Origin: Sphagnum magellanicum
Taxonomy: Eukaryota; Streptophyta; Sphagnopsida; Sphagnales; Sphagnaceae
Length of the DNA: 64,000 bases
Assembly: GCA_021904315.1 (NCBI GenBank)
Contig: CM038921.1
Span: 8,586,146-8,650,145, forward strand
Direction: 5' to 3'
Part shown: piece by piece, positions 25,620-39,249 of the stretch
Layout: each line of letters starts with the position of its first letter
How positions within the stretch are numbered: position 1 is the stretch's first letter
Notes under the pieces: model-generated
Told to the model about the DNA's origin: nothing
Seen by the model: only the letters and a program-made list of their open reading frames with translations
The model's database searches: none
Made by a program: the position numbers and the translations under genes

Positions 25620-28600
25620 TCAATCTTCTCTCTCCTCTGCTTTGAGTTTCTGTAAGCACCCAGCAAAACCAACCACAAAGCTGAAGGTTTCCTCAGAGAC
25701 TGCAGATGCCAAAGGGACACTAGCTACAAGAAAAATAGTTTCATGGCTTAGCTTCTCAGAATGTTTTGTAAAGCACAACTTCTGTGAAAAGCTCTCGCTT
25801 ATTGTGAGCTCTTCTCACTCTCCAAAACTCATTGGGTACATGACAAAGAGCATTGAATGTCTAAGCTTCCTCTATGCTCAAAAGCCATATCCATATATAC
25901 TGAGTTCTGTATCAAATCAGAAGACTGACCTGAGAAAGATCTATCCATGCATCCAGCACCACATTGGCTTTTCCTGACCGGTGTACCTCACGTGCTAGAG
26001 CTACACCAGCCCCCAAATCTTCAACAACACCACATGCCATAAGGCCTGCTCCAGCATTCAGTATCTGGAATGCAATTGAAGATACACACATCTGTGAGCC
26101 CTAATTACTAAGTGGAAGAACTCTGCAGAAGAAACAGAAAGAAAGAGAAGAAAGATTGACAAGATTTCATTTACCAGGGAATCAGCTATGGGACCCTGTT
26201 CACCAGAGAATACATCTCGCAAAACCTTAGCATTGAAGTCAGGATCCCCTCCTCTGAGATCCTCCACTGTGCACCTTGCAATGCCAAAGTCCACTGCTAC
26301 CACAGTCCACAACAATCAAATCACTCTCACAAGAAAGGACTGGTTCACAGGATTTGAGCTGGAATGCAAAACACAGATGTACATATACAAACCTACTCCA
26401 GCTTCAGGGTCCAAGAAGGAAATGCTGATGGGAAATACATGGATCATAATCAAAACGCTGAATTTTCTCAGGCGTAACTTCCAGAATCCGACCACCACCT
26501 ATTCACTCACAAACCAAACTTCAGGGTCAAAATAAAGTCACTGACAAAAAGAAGAAAACTGCATAATACTTTACCACCTTCCAAGGAGTAAGCTACAAGC
26601 TCAATAAACAGACACTGGTTGTACATATGACACTGACACGTGGTAATTTGTCAGATAAATGTACTCCCATAGTAGACAAATTAGAGGGGGTACAGGTGAG
26701 GGTACCAAGTGGGCTCATTTCATCCAAACCCTGGCAATGCACCACCAGTGACCGTTTTGTGCCGAAGTGCTGAAGGACATTTGCCATTTTCTCCACCTTC
26801 ATCCAATCATGTTATCTATCTTCAGTAGTTCAATAAGTGACTTTCCCAAGCTGTCTCAGAGTAGAAAGATTCCAAAGACAATTTTAACACAAAATTGCAA
26901 TTTCCTTACTAAATTCTCATGATAGACACCAACAATTGAATGTGGTGCACGAGCTGGGTTGAGCATGGGCCCCAGAATGTTGAACGCTGTCTTGACTTTC
27001 AAGGACTTCCTTACTGGCGCAACCAATTTCATTGCTGGATGGTACCTGGGGGCTAGCATGAACCCCACACCTACATCTTTCACACATGTTGCAACACCCT
27101 GCAGAGAAAAAGGCACAAGGCATCTATATCAATGAATCAGCTCTGTGAAAGAGACCCTGTGTTTGCATTCTGACTTCATGTGTGGAAAGCATCCAATCTT
27201 CCATTTTCACCCAGTTGGTTCTTTCAGGGCCCATGAAGTACCTCAGGTCCAAGATCAATTGCCACACCAAGAGTCTCTAGCACATCAGCGCTCCCACATG
27301 CTGAAGAGCTTGACCGAGATCCATGCTAATGGTGCACAAGCCCCACATCAGGATATTCTATGAATGCATTGTTATTATGGACATTTAATGTCCAGATATG
27401 AATGATTACCAAAAGTCCGAAAGCAAATAGAGCATTACTGTGTAATCTTGCACTTATAAACCAGTCCTTTTCATGGATAAAAACTTTTTTCACCTTGGCA
27501 ACAGATGCACCACAAGCAGCTGCAAGAATGCAGGCCCCAGTGGAGATATTGACAGTGTTGGCACCATCACCACCAGTCCCTACTATATCAAGAGCACCCT
27601 CAACTGTACACACTGGCACTGCCTTCCTCAACATCACGCTTGCCAGGCCTGTTATCTGCACACTCCCTCCAAATCACTACATCAGAATTGTCTATACTTT
27701 GAATTTGAATTAACCTGAAGAGAATGGCAAGATGACCTGCTATTATTGAAATTTACAGACCAAATCAAAAGATATCCAAGCAGCAAACTGCAGGAGGAAG
27801 AGAAAGAAAGACAAACTAAATAGAGCAGAATAGAACAAAAATGCAATATGAACAATAGCAACGGTCCGTCACATGTTCAGTCACCATCAAGCACAATATG
27901 TTCTACTAATGACAAACTTCCCTGCTGCCTTTGTCAGTTCCCAAGAGCAGTGCAGTCCAATGTCAAAAGCCAATCCATGTACTCAGTTCCTGTGTCAAAA
28001 TCTAGAAGTAACAGGAAGACAGCCATGATATTGCCTAGCATGTAGACATGAAGGCACCAAAAACGCAAAAAGAGAAAACCAAGGAACACAAAGAAGAAAA
28101 AGAAGACACAACACAGAAAGAGGAAAAAGCGAAGAGAACAAAACATGAGTACTTTTAGGATGAGAAAACTTTGAGGACTGATGAAAAAGGCCTTGTTGCA
28201 GATAACTTCTTCATGTCATTGACATTGTCCACATAGAGAGGCCCATAGAACAATGAGCATCCACAATTAAAAATGCAAAAGTTATCTTCGTTTTATGAGA
28301 GTTGCCTCCAGCAAACGGTAAAGACCATAGATAGGAGACATGAAATTGCAAACTGGACATTGTGAGTGGCAAGACAAAGAATAGGGTATGGTCATAACCA
28401 TGCTACACCAGCAGATCAAGCAGTCTAGTTATTCATGAGTCAAGAGTGCCATGAAAACAAGATTAACTCACCACACACATCCACTAGACCTGTTTAAGAA
28501 GCAAGTTGGACAACAAACATACACAATGTGACAAGATGTTCAAAGAGAGAGAGAAAGAGAGAGAGATTTACTCTCCCCAATATTCAAGGTTCATCACTTT

Positions 28601-29466
28601 CTGTCCACTACATTCTACTCCAGACAAATGATCCACAAATAGTACTAAAGAAGATCTTCAACAAATCAACCAACAAAACCCTAGAAGTGGAAAACAACAA
28701 ATCAAGTACAAATTCCTCTAATCAGTCACAGGCACATTGGAGAAGGTCATAAACCTCATTGATCGTCTCGCCCTTGACCCGCAGCAGCACAAGGAATGCA
28801 GCGATGACAGAAGGGTTGGGATCTTTTAGGAGCTCCTCCATCAACTCCTCTGTCTGTGCCTGGCTTAAATCTGTCCCACGAATAAGCTCCTCCATCACCT
28901 GCAAAACCCTGGTTTACAATCAGATGATTGAGCTACACTCACTCAAGTTCAAGGCAGCCATCACTTGTTGACAAGAATGGAATCCCAAAATACCCTACAC
29001 TGCATGCCACATCTATGACGACGAATTTGTGAGTGTAGGAACATAGATGATTGCTTGATGGCATCAATTCCCTGTCTCCTTTACTAGCAAGGCTGATGAG
29101 CACCACTTGAACCAATCTACTCTCTACTTTTCACAGGAATGTTAGAGTCGTAATCAACCGCAATGCAGCAAAGGATTACGCAATTTAGACGAATGCCGGA
29201 GATAGGTGCCAAGATACTACCTGGGGAATAGAGAAAGCGCGCACAAGGCTAGTAACAGATGCCGCGCACAGAATCCTATCATTGCCGATCTTTCTTCGGC
29301 TAAGAGTGCGTCGGCTAACAGAGAAGCTGCAATTTTCGCTGTTCGCTGAGGTTTTCCTTGACGGCAACGCCCAGGATACTCGAGGAGATCTTGGAAACAG
29401 CGCAGTCGGAGATGCAGTTTGTGCAGACAGGCACGAAGGCCGCTGCGAACAGAGACCTGCCATCAT
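25620..29466 (-). CDS. PAT1: Anthranilate phosphoribosyltransferase, chloroplast type
   Basis: Transfers the phosphoribosyl group of PRPP to anthranilate, the second step of tryptophan synthesis, in the plastid. Ten minus-strand exons join in frame to 420 residues: 29466-29221, 28898-28755, 27655-27494, 27325-27242, 27098-26910, 26796-26706, 26498-26439, 26296-26175, 26064-25930, 25649-25620. Exon 1 (82 residues, rich in Ser, Ala and Arg, poor in acids) is the likely transit peptide. The catalytic part shows [11 protein letters not shown] (from residue 156, PRPP loop), [18 protein letters not shown] (184), [26 protein letters not shown] (Asp300/Glu301, metal-binding dyad), [11 protein letters not shown] and IADSL. 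Length matches the plant enzyme. Two adjacent ATGs open the frame (29466, 29463); a pyrimidine-rich acceptor at 29476 suggests an intron in the leader. No internal stops or frameshifts. Confidence 0.93.
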
Positions 29467-29475
29467 GACTGGCTC

Positions 29476-29990
29476 CTGAAACCAAAAAAAACGTTTCTCC
29501 TTCAAATCAAATCAAACAAATACTTTCTCACCACATCATCCAGAATTCAGAGAACACAAAAGGAAATCCCTCAAACACGGCCTTCTAGTCGTCGTTCCCT
29601 AGAAAGCCTTGGCACACAGACTTCCTAAAAATTACAACATTTTCACCACGACTCAGTGTGGCGGGAAAGAGAACCTTTTTTCTTTCTCTCACCTTTCTCA
29701 GCAAGCCGGACGGCTCGCAACTGCACGGACGTCGAAAGGAATGCAAATCCTCGAGAAGATTGTCGCGCTGATTCGCGACGCAACTGCCGCGTCTTGCGGC
29801 GCTCCCATTTGCCGGTTTTGTAAGAGAAGGGAAATCTTTTCGTTTTTAAAAAATAATAAAATACATAAATAAATAAAAATTAAACAAAAAACAATTTTCT
29901 TTTCTTTCGCCCTAACGCATTCATCATCGCACTCGAGTTCGCGTCATTTTTGTTTCTCTTTGTCTTTTCTGCGCGGCGTGGCATGCAGTA
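29476..29990 (-). promoter_or_regulatory. Leader and promoter region of the anthranilate phosphoribosyltransferase gene
   Basis: The pyrimidine tract ending in TTTCAG at 29476 reads as a 3' splice site on the minus strand, so part of the leader lies in a separate exon upstream. The sequence to about 29.95 kb is CG-richer than the DNA beyond it. No TATA box could be assigned with confidence. Confidence 0.4.
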
Positions 29991-29999
29991 GCATCATTC

Positions 30000-30310
30000 T
30001 TGCTTTGCTTTGCTTTTGCTTCTTGTTGTGTATTTTTTCCGGGTTGGCAACTGTTCACTATGAGAGGCTCGTTGCACTTTGCATTTTTGTCGTGTCTCTT
30101 GTTGTTTTGGCTAGCATTGGCGTCTTCAAGCTCACTCAATTTTTGCATTTGTAGTCGTTTTCTTAGTGGCGATATCAAGTTCCATTGTTTTCAACAAGCA
30201 ATTGTTTGTCAATCTCTGCATTTTCTTGTTGTTTTTGTTAGCATTGGCATCTTCAAGCTTTCTCCATTTCTACGTATGTTGTTTTCTTTGTGGCATCATC
30301 AAATTCCACT
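30000..30310. repeat. Diverged tandem duplication, period about 128 bp
   Basis: GCATTGGCGTCTTCAAGCT (from 30113) recurs as GCATTGGCATCTTCAAGCT (from 30241), and the sequence around both aligns loosely for the length of the unit. T-rich; open frames over it are hydrophobic low complexity and are not called genes. Confidence 0.65.
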
Positions 30311-30599
30311 GGTTTGAACGAGCATTCATTTTTGATTGCTTATGTGGTTGTTGGCTATCAAGCTTCATACTTGTTCTTCTCCTACCTTGTTTTCTTCAAG
30401 CAACTTTGTCAATTCACAAGAATGACCTCTTTCTTTTCTTCATGCTTTGGAAATTTTATTGATTTGCAAGAATTTGTTGTGTGCATGTCTCCTTATGCCA
30501 ATGTTGTTGCAACATTGCTTTCTACAACTTTTTTTTTTTTTTTATTCATTTTGCAAAACTATTTCCTCTTCCTTTTTTTAAAATTTTTTTTCTAGTGTT

Positions 30600-33500
30600 G
30601 TTGCAATAACTAGTTTTGATTTTCTTATGGTCTTAAAATATTTCTAAAACATTTTTGTGTTTATTTTGTGCAACTTTTTCTTTTCTTTTTGCACCTTGTT
30701 TTAGTGTTGATGGTAATGCAATTTAGTTTATTATTTATTTTTTCTTTCAAGTTGCAATAGAATATGAGTCTATTACCATTTTTTTGTGATCCTTCCTTAT
30801 TTCTTTTGTGAAACTAATCATGTCATGTTTTAACAAACCTATTTCGAAGCAAGATTGTTGCAATGATGTTTCAGACATTTGAATTATTACATTAATTAAT
30901 TATGTGTTAAGATTGTGAATTTTTTTTCAATTTTTTCATGTAACACCATTGGCTAACATTCCAAGAAGGATTTAACATTAAATGGCAACAAAACAAGCAA
31001 GGTAGTAAATGTTTTTTGTATTCTTGCTTTTATTTAGTGATCCATACGAGGAAGGTTTTTAAATGTAGCAAAATTAGTTCAAAAACCTCTTTTCTCTAAT
31101 GATATTTTCAAAATTTTAAGGAATTTGTGATAAAATTTTTTTTAATTTTTCAAATAATTTTTTGCTAAATTTTGCTAGAAAAAAAAAGTTGATCAACATC
31201 ACTTGTGCCATCTTCTTGTGAGGTGATTTTATTTAACATGATTGGACAAAATTGTGGTGTATTTTACAATCCTTTGAACATTATGTTGAATTTTCTAGCA
31301 TTTTCATAAAGTATGTCTTGCATTGTTTTCATGTTTCTATGATCCTCTTGTTCCATTATGTTTTAATGACATTGATTTTTTTTATGATATTTTTTACGAG
31401 TCATCTTTCATTGAACCAAATTTTGAAGTTGGTGATGTTTATTTCAAAGTTATTAAGTGTGGTTGTGATGTTCTTTTTGTTAATGATTAATGCAGCATGT
31501 GTTGTTGGCCCGAGTGTTATCACCTCTTCAATTGATTTTTCCTTTCAAAACTTGATTTTTTGAAATTTATTTGATATTTAGTGACAAAAATTATTATAAA
31601 ATCAATATCTCCCACATTTTGAATCCAAATCTTACCAAATAAATTCCATGAAATCTTGTTCATCAAGATCTTTCCAATAACATCAAAGGCACATTCCAAT
31701 GCCTCCAAAATTTTCAGCTACAATTTAATTTAATTTTCAATGAAGAAATCATTTAATATTCAAAAACTTTTGCACCACAAGTCTACATGTCATGGAACCA
31801 AGCCCATGCACCCTTCCTTGTCAAGAGCTTTCCAAAGTCATGAAGAACATGATTTGAAACATCTCGGTTTGATGGTTTTCATAATTACAAAACAAAACAA
31901 ACTACCTTCCTTCATAAACATTTTTCAAAAAAAAATTTATATTTTTAAAAAAAAACTAAATTTGAATCATGCAACCCTTGTTTCAAAATTGTGAGACATC
32001 CTAAAAATGCACATTTATAAAAATGAAAATTGAAAGGATTTTTTTTACATTTTCACAATTTTTTTTCACAAAAAAGAATGTGTTTGCCTTTCTTATTTTA
32101 ATTTTTTGGCATTCCATTTTTCATTTATTTAGCTCCAAAGTTAAAGTTGCAACATTGGGTTGTAATCACTTATGGTAAACAAAATTTTGTTATAAATTTA
32201 TCTTTTTATTGTCAAATAGGTGGATATGGTGGATCAAAAATTTGAGGTTTTAACTACTAAATATCACAACAACATTTTAATTTCAAAATGTTAATTAATT
32301 ATTTATTCTTCTAAATTTAATGGACATGATAAACAAAGGTAAATTAAGGGGATTAAATCTTAATTGGTTAATTAATTATTTTTATTTAAATTGACCTTGT
32401 GTAACTTTAAAGAAACCATAAAATAATTTAACATATACAACATTTGTCACAACTTTAACATTAAATTCACGACTAAATGTTGAATGCAAGGGCCCATGAA
32501 ACCAAACAAGTGTGTTTGAGTGTGAAACATATTTTCATAAATAGGGAAAAGTTCAAGAGATAAAACCTAATGACTTCCAAATGCACTCTCACTTTGGGAT
32601 TTACATTTATGCGAGAGTTTTAAATGTTTAAAACCTTAGTTGAAAAGATAAACAAACACCAAATTGGGCCCCCAAGATACCATTGGAAAGATCATGAAAT
32701 GTAAATGTCTAAATTGTCCTTGCATTATTCATTTAAAGTTAATATGCATGAATTATGATCAAACTAAAGGTTGGGAATCAAATTAAAAATTTGACTTTCG
32801 ATCACAAATCCCATTAAAGTAAGGGTCAAATGATTTCTGATTGGGGCAGGCAATTTACCATTGAAAAGCTCTTTTTAAGGGCTATAAGATTTATTTTTTA
32901 ATGTTCCAAACAAATTTGATTTGAGGGTTTTATGAGCATTTAAATTTTCAAAATAGTAAAAATCCCAATTCTGGGACACTAAACTTTAAAGTCCCAAGGA
33001 AAAATGTCATTTGAATGTAACCCACGTGAAAAATTACAAAATATATTATAGGGAGGTAAATGGCACCGCCTCCTAAAGGTTGCGAACCATGTATAATTTA
33101 TGTTTAAAGTTCTCATTACTAAATTTGTCATAGCACTTGCATTCAATTTGTATTAATCGTTTTTTTCCTTTTGATTGTGCAGGTTGACTTTTTTTTAAAC
33201 TTTTGCTTATGAGTTTGTGTAGTCCCATTTCAAAGCTCCAACATGTTTTCTTATTCCTAAAATGTTATGAATTGTGAAACATGTTCGATATTTTTTTTTT
33301 CGTTGTTTCATTTTAGGACCCACATGTAAATCTCCTAAAAAGTTTGGGGGTGCATCAACATTGGTGCCATGTGATTGACTTAACATTAATAATTATGTTA
33401 TTTTGTTATGAATGATAACTTGATTCAATTCCTTTGTGATCCTAAACTTTTTACAAATTTTATCAAACACCATGAAATTGTGTTTTTCATTATTGTGATA

Positions 33501-33870
33501 TCTAAACATTACAAGGAGATGTGATCAAACCCACTTCATATTTCATTAAATTTTGAATGAACTTCAATAAATTTATGATGGGGAAAATGGCTGAACATTT
33601 AATGAATGAAGATTGACAACTATGAATAAATGAATTCAATTATAATTAATTCACTAAACTACCTTTTAATTCATAATTAAGTCATGGTAGGAACTTAAGT
33701 TAAATCAAATGTTTATAAATGTAAATTAAGTTGGGCACCTCAAAATCAAAACTAAATTAAACACATATGTTAAATTAAACACAAAAAAAAACATAAATTA
33801 ATTTAAGCCACCCAACCTAAATAAAAAATTTAGCCCATTTAGCCCACTAATTTAAAATGTAATTATGAAA
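30600..33870. other. AT-rich gene desert, part 1
   Basis: No coding potential recognised on either strand; long A and T runs and short low-complexity frames only. Confidence 0.6.
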
Positions 33871-33871
33871 G

Positions 33872-33933
33872 TTTGAACCTTTCACCTCCCCTCACCTCCG
33901 TGCGTAAATAACAAATTTTAAACCATTGAATCA
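33872..33933 (-). repeat. tRNA-derived SINE-like relic
   Basis: On the minus strand a box-A-like TGATTCAATGG (33933-33923) is followed about 54 nt later by a box-B-like GGTTCAAA (33879-33872), with an intervening GGAGGTGAGGGGAGGT. The layout resembles the relic at 9988. Strongly decayed. Confidence 0.35.
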
Positions 33934-33979
33934 ATATTTAAATAAATGAAATTATTTGTCATCACATATTATTGTGCAT

Positions 33980-34500
33980 TTTTTTTTTCTAACTTACTTA
34001 AATTATTTTTTTATTAATGTTACCTAGTTATTTTTAAATACATATCTATGTAGAATAAGATATTCATATGTTATTTTAAGTTATTTTTAAATTTATGTAA
34101 ATTACCCAAGGTTATGTGTATGTTATCACAAGTTATATTCTTAAGTTAATCCTAAAATATTCATAAGTTATTTTAGGTTATTTATAGGCTAATGTATATT
34201 ATTTTAATTTATCACTAAATTATGTACATAATTATATTACCCTAGGTTATTGTTCACTATCATAAATTATTCGACCCTATATTATTTTAAATTATTTTAC
34301 ATTATTTTAAATTAGGTTATTTTAATTATTCCACTTTTTTTTTGTTATTTCACAATAGGTTATTATAAATTATTTTACCTTAAGCTATTTTTAAAATATT
34401 TTTAGTTATTATAATATATATTTTGTCATAGGTTATTATATCGCAAATTATTATAGGCCAAGTTTAAATAACTTTAAAATAATTTAAAATAACCTATAAT
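33980..34500. repeat. Degenerate TTATTTTA/GGTTATT array
   Basis: Short units built from TTATTTTAA, GGTTATT and TATCATA recur without fixed period. The same composition returns at 46.74-48.40 kb, and inverted at 48.6-48.95 kb. Confidence 0.7.
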
Positions 34501-36180
34501 AAAACACACAAAAAAAAAATTAATTTGAAACTATAATTTTCATTTATAAAAAAAGTTACAATAATGCATATGATCAAATATCCTTTAATTGCATATGTGA
34601 AGTTGCATCCAACAATTAATTGCAAATGATTGCTCACCATAATGTTAGCACATTTCACAAGATGATGTATACAATTAACGTATATGGTCTCATCCATGAC
34701 CATTCATATGCAATATATAATTAATCTCCATTTTTTAAATTAAAATATAACCCATATTACAGCTTAATGTAATCAACATTTGCCATTAAACATAATCAAA
34801 TTATGCCATGTGGGATTTTCAAAAATAAAATAAAATTATGTAGGTAGTTAAATATGTAGGTGGATAGGTGGGCGGGTAGGTAGGTAGGTAATTAAAAGGT
34901 ACATAAGTAGGTATATAAGTAAATAAATAAAGGTCCAAGCATGATGAAGTATGCCAAAAATGTAGTCTTCAAAAAAATTTATTTCAAAAACAATTTTTTT
35001 TCAACATTAACATTGAAAAAGATATTAAAAACCTATTTAAATTACATTTTATAACATAGAGCACTTCATTGAATTTATTGTAAGTTGTACATAAAGTTTG
35101 AGAAATTGTTATATAAGAAAAATGGATGAAAAGTATGTTCTAAATTGGTTGGTTGTTCAAATTTCCTAAAAAACTTTCTCATTAAGATTTTGATAGATTA
35201 TGATTAAAATATGAAATATTGAAACTATATAAATACACATTAAGCCTTCATCAACTTGAAAATATAAAAATTATAATTGACATTTTACTTTCATGTACTT
35301 GTAATTCAATTTTACAAAACTATGACATGTATTTTTTATACTTGCATTTCAAAAAAATGTACTTTAATGCATATTAAAACATGTTTTTTTCAATATTATG
35401 CAATGTAATCAAAGAAATTATAATTGTTGATCATTGACTTAAATAATATTCATGATTCAATACATTAAAATATACTTTATGGATGCATTTCGAAAAAACA
35501 TCAAGTTTTTCCAATTGACATTACTTTACCATGCCTATGTTCATAAATAAGTAAATAAGTACATTGGTAAATAAGGAATAGGTACATAAGTAAATTTTTA
35601 AATTAACTTTACATTTAAGGTCAAATTTTTTATTAATTCATCCCAAATGGAATGTTATTTTAAATTTTGTTTATGTGTTTTCAATGTTTGAATTCCATTT
35701 TAAAATACATTCTACAAGATTCAAATTGAAAAAATATATATGTAATAAATTTTATAGTTGCAACATAGTCGCAAATTAATGTGTAATTTGAAAATTTTAT
35801 CCCATATTTTGTTCTTTTTTTAAAATGTTGCAAACTATATAAATATATGTGCATAATAAACTTTTGAATCCCAAATTAAAATAATATGTTTTTTTAAAAC
35901 TATTTATTTAAACCTTATTTCCCTACCTACTTTAAGCCTATTTTATTAAGTATCTACTAACTTAATTAACATACCTACATACTTACCATCTACCTAAATA
36001 ATGACATATTCATTTAATCTATTGTCTTAACCTACTAATTCAATTGACATATATATAACCTAATTAATTTAAAATATTACCCACTAATTAATATCTAGCT
36101 TAACCTATTTATTAACCTAATTTATTACCTACTAATGAACTTAGTTTATTAATTGAAGTAAGTTATGTCACATTTAGGTT
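34501..36180. other. AT-rich gene desert, part 2, with an AGGT microsatellite
   Basis: GGTAGGTAGGTAGG units lie at about 34840-34920, and TACCTAC/CTACCTA relics near 35.93-36.0 kb. Otherwise only AT-rich sequence; no gene seen. Confidence 0.6.
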
Positions 36181-36189
36181 AAATCCATA

Positions 36190-37330
36190 TGGCATTTATG
36201 CCTAAACCTTTGCCAAACATTAGTTAAACAAAACTTTGGTCAAATGTTGGCTAAACATTAGTTTTAAAAAAACTTGGCCAAGCTTTGGGTAACTTTAATT
36301 AAACATTAGTTCAACTAATTTATTTAAAATTTGGCAAAACCTTAGCTAAATTAAAATATGTGTAATAAACATGAAAATAACCAAGTTTACATGATTTCAT
36401 AAACCAAGACAATAACAAAGGTGGGCCTAATTCCAAATCTAAGTCATGAAATAAGAAAAATTAAAAAAAGAACATGATATGTGCAAAATCAAAATATAAC
36501 AAGATTTTATTGCAAAGAACAAAACAAAGTTGTGATAAGAAATCATACCTAAAACTTATGTTGAACAAACTAAAGGTAATTAAAGGTTTTATTTCTTTTT
36601 ATACCCCTTGGGCACCTAATTCAAAGAAGCCTCCATGGAAATTTTGTTTCCATGTGTGGCCCATGTCTACCCATGTGGCGCATGATTAGATTGAAAATGA
36701 ACTACAAATGAATTAAGAATGAACTAACAATTAACTAAAATTGATAGTTAATTAAAAATGAACTATACTAAAAATTTAAAATGTGATGTTGGTAATGATG
36801 TTGGAAATGATGTTAGCAATGTCATTAATGACAACATGTAAACATTGATTAAACTTTGGTTTTAAAAATTTTTGGCAAAGTTTTGAATTAAGTCTTAATT
36901 AAAAATTTCAATAAACTTGAGCTAAATTCAAATTTAGTTAAATGATAAATGTCTATTAAACCAAAATTTGAATAAACCATAACTAATTAAATTTTGGTTG
37001 AACTAAAATTTGATGAAACCTTGGTTAAACCTTGGCTAGATTAAAAATTGGTTAAACTTTTGTTAAATAATTTTTTTGCTAAACATTGGTTTAAATTTTT
37101 TTATTAAACCTTGGCTAAACAAAAATTTGGTTAAACAATTATTAAATAAAATTAACTAAACCTTGTTTAAATTTTAAATAATTAAACCTTCATTCAATTG
37201 AAATTTGACTAAACATTAAGTAAACCTTGGTGAAATAAAAATTTGCTTAAACAATGATTTAACTTTGGCTAAAATAGTATTTGTTTAAAGGTTGGTTAAA
37301 CCTTGATTAAAATTTTAATTAGTTAAAAAT
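36190..37330. repeat. Degenerate TTGGTTAAACCTTGGCTAAA array
   Basis: Units such as GGTTAAACCTTGG, GGCTAAACATTAG and AAATTTGGTTAAAC recur many times over about 1.1 kb with drifting spacing. An unrelated-looking segment (36.35-36.85 kb) interrupts it. No coding content. Confidence 0.7.
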
Positions 37331-38450
37331 TGACTTCCTTGATTAGTTATGCCTCTTGAATGTTGTTTTTGGGGTGTTGTTAGGTAACATTTATGATAAT
37401 AATCTTTTTTTGCATTTGAAAAACCAAAGGGATGTAGCTATATGTTTGCAACATGGAGGAGGTGTAATCAATGTGTAAACATTTATATTATTAGAAGGAT
37501 GGGTATTTCTCCACCCACTCCATGTTTTTGCTTTCAAAGTTGGAAAGAATTTAGTAGGTTTATAAATTAGTTTATAAGTAGGTACATAGAGGATGAAGGT
37601 GGGTTTTAAGTAGGTATGAAGACTTTACAAAGACATGCACCATTTTTTTATTATATAAATTATTTCTTTATTGTGAATCATTTTTTGTGTCTTTCCCTTT
37701 CCATGGGATGGGATGTGACAGATGAAGATCACGTGGGTTTTTTTCTCAATTTTGTGAGGCAGGTGGGTTGGCGCCATGCATAAAAAAACTAAACCAAATT
37801 TGGTTACAGGTTAGAAAGGCCGTTTAAAAAAATAGGATTCTTGCTACATGGGGGCAACATGTTGAAACTTGTCTAAATATGGCATAATTTTCATTTTTTT
37901 TTTTGCCTAAAAACTATGGCAACTTTGGGCCATTTTTTTCAAGAAAACCCTTTTTAGGCTTTACACCATTTCTTTTCTTGTAGCCAAGTGTTGAAATTTT
38001 GCTCCAAAAAAAAATGCCATTAGAGATATATTGAGTTTTTCATTTTGTTATCATTGATTTTGCACCATATGAAAAAACACAACTCTAGATTTCAATTGTA
38101 CATGTATCAATAATCTAGGGATATGTTTGAAATTTACTTGAGTGAAAATGAAAATTTGGCAATTTCAAAAATTTGTTTGATGTAACACATCTATGGATAA
38201 CATCTACATATTTAATGGATATTTAAATTTGGCAAATATGAAGCCTCTTATTCTTTCCCACCATAATATTGACAAACATAAACCAAAACAAAATTGGATA
38301 CAATTATTGATGTGATTATAGCCCACCTTCAAAATCTCATCCACTCCAATTATAATTAATAAAAGTAATATATATTCATGGTTTTATAATGATGTTATAT
38401 TGAAACATGCCTAAAACATTTAGAACAATGGAATTAATGTATCTATGTCA
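37331..38450. other. AT-rich gene desert, part 3
   Basis: Nothing recognisable apart from A/T low complexity and a few AGGTA steps near 37.55-37.62 kb. Confidence 0.5.
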
Positions 38451-38453
38451 TTA

Positions 38454-38615
38454 CACTACAACAAAAGGTGTCCCTATATGTCAAATGATCTCATTGATGA
38501 ATTCATTAGATTATGAGTGAATTCATTAGTTTAATGAATGAGACCTAATGGGGAAATAATGAATTCACTAGTTTAGTGAATGGGGATTAATGAATTGCAC
38601 CCACATTTTGTAGTG
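38454..38615. mobile_element. Short CACTA-like non-autonomous element
   Basis: It begins CACTACAACAAAAGG and ends in the inverse of CACTACAAAATGTGGG, the termini expected of the CACTA (En/Spm) superfamily. The interior repeats GAATTCATTAG and TTTAGTGAATG in both orientations. The flanking 3 bp (TTA left, GTG right) do not match, so the target duplication is lost or the ends are off by a few bases. No coding sequence. Confidence 0.6.
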
Positions 38616-39249
38616 GTGTTAATTGATATTTAAAATTTGGGTGCACAATAATGAAAAGGAATATTGAAAATTTTCAATATTTTATTCACATTTATAGAAT
38701 CATTTAATGAAGCCGATCATGATATTATTGTTATATTCATTTTTTCATTTTTTAATAGAACCATGTTGTAACAATTATCAAACATTATATGTTAGTTACA
38801 CATATATCTTAGTTACCTTGAGTAAATTAAAGTTAGTTATTATGGAATTGGTTTTAGTGTGAACACAATTTTAGATATTTTATGTATGGTCTATAATCAT
38901 AAGATGTGTGATCTCAAATCACTTTTGGTGATATGAGATTTTAAAACACATAATAATTTTATGTTTTGCAAATTTTATATGTTATGTTAATTTTCTTTTA
39001 CACATGGTGTTTTGGTTTTCCATCTTGTGTTTTGGGCTTGAATTCCTACATTATTGCAAATGAATCATATTTTGAATTATCAAAAGTGACTTTTGAAGTT
39101 TTGTGTAATTCTAAATGTTCAATTGCTTGCATGGGATTTGTTGCCACATGTGTTGTGAAGAATATTTTGTTTTCAATGTTGCATGGTGTGGGTTTGTTTT
39201 ATTTTTGTTAGTTGTTTTATTTATTCATATCTAATATATTAATTCACTA

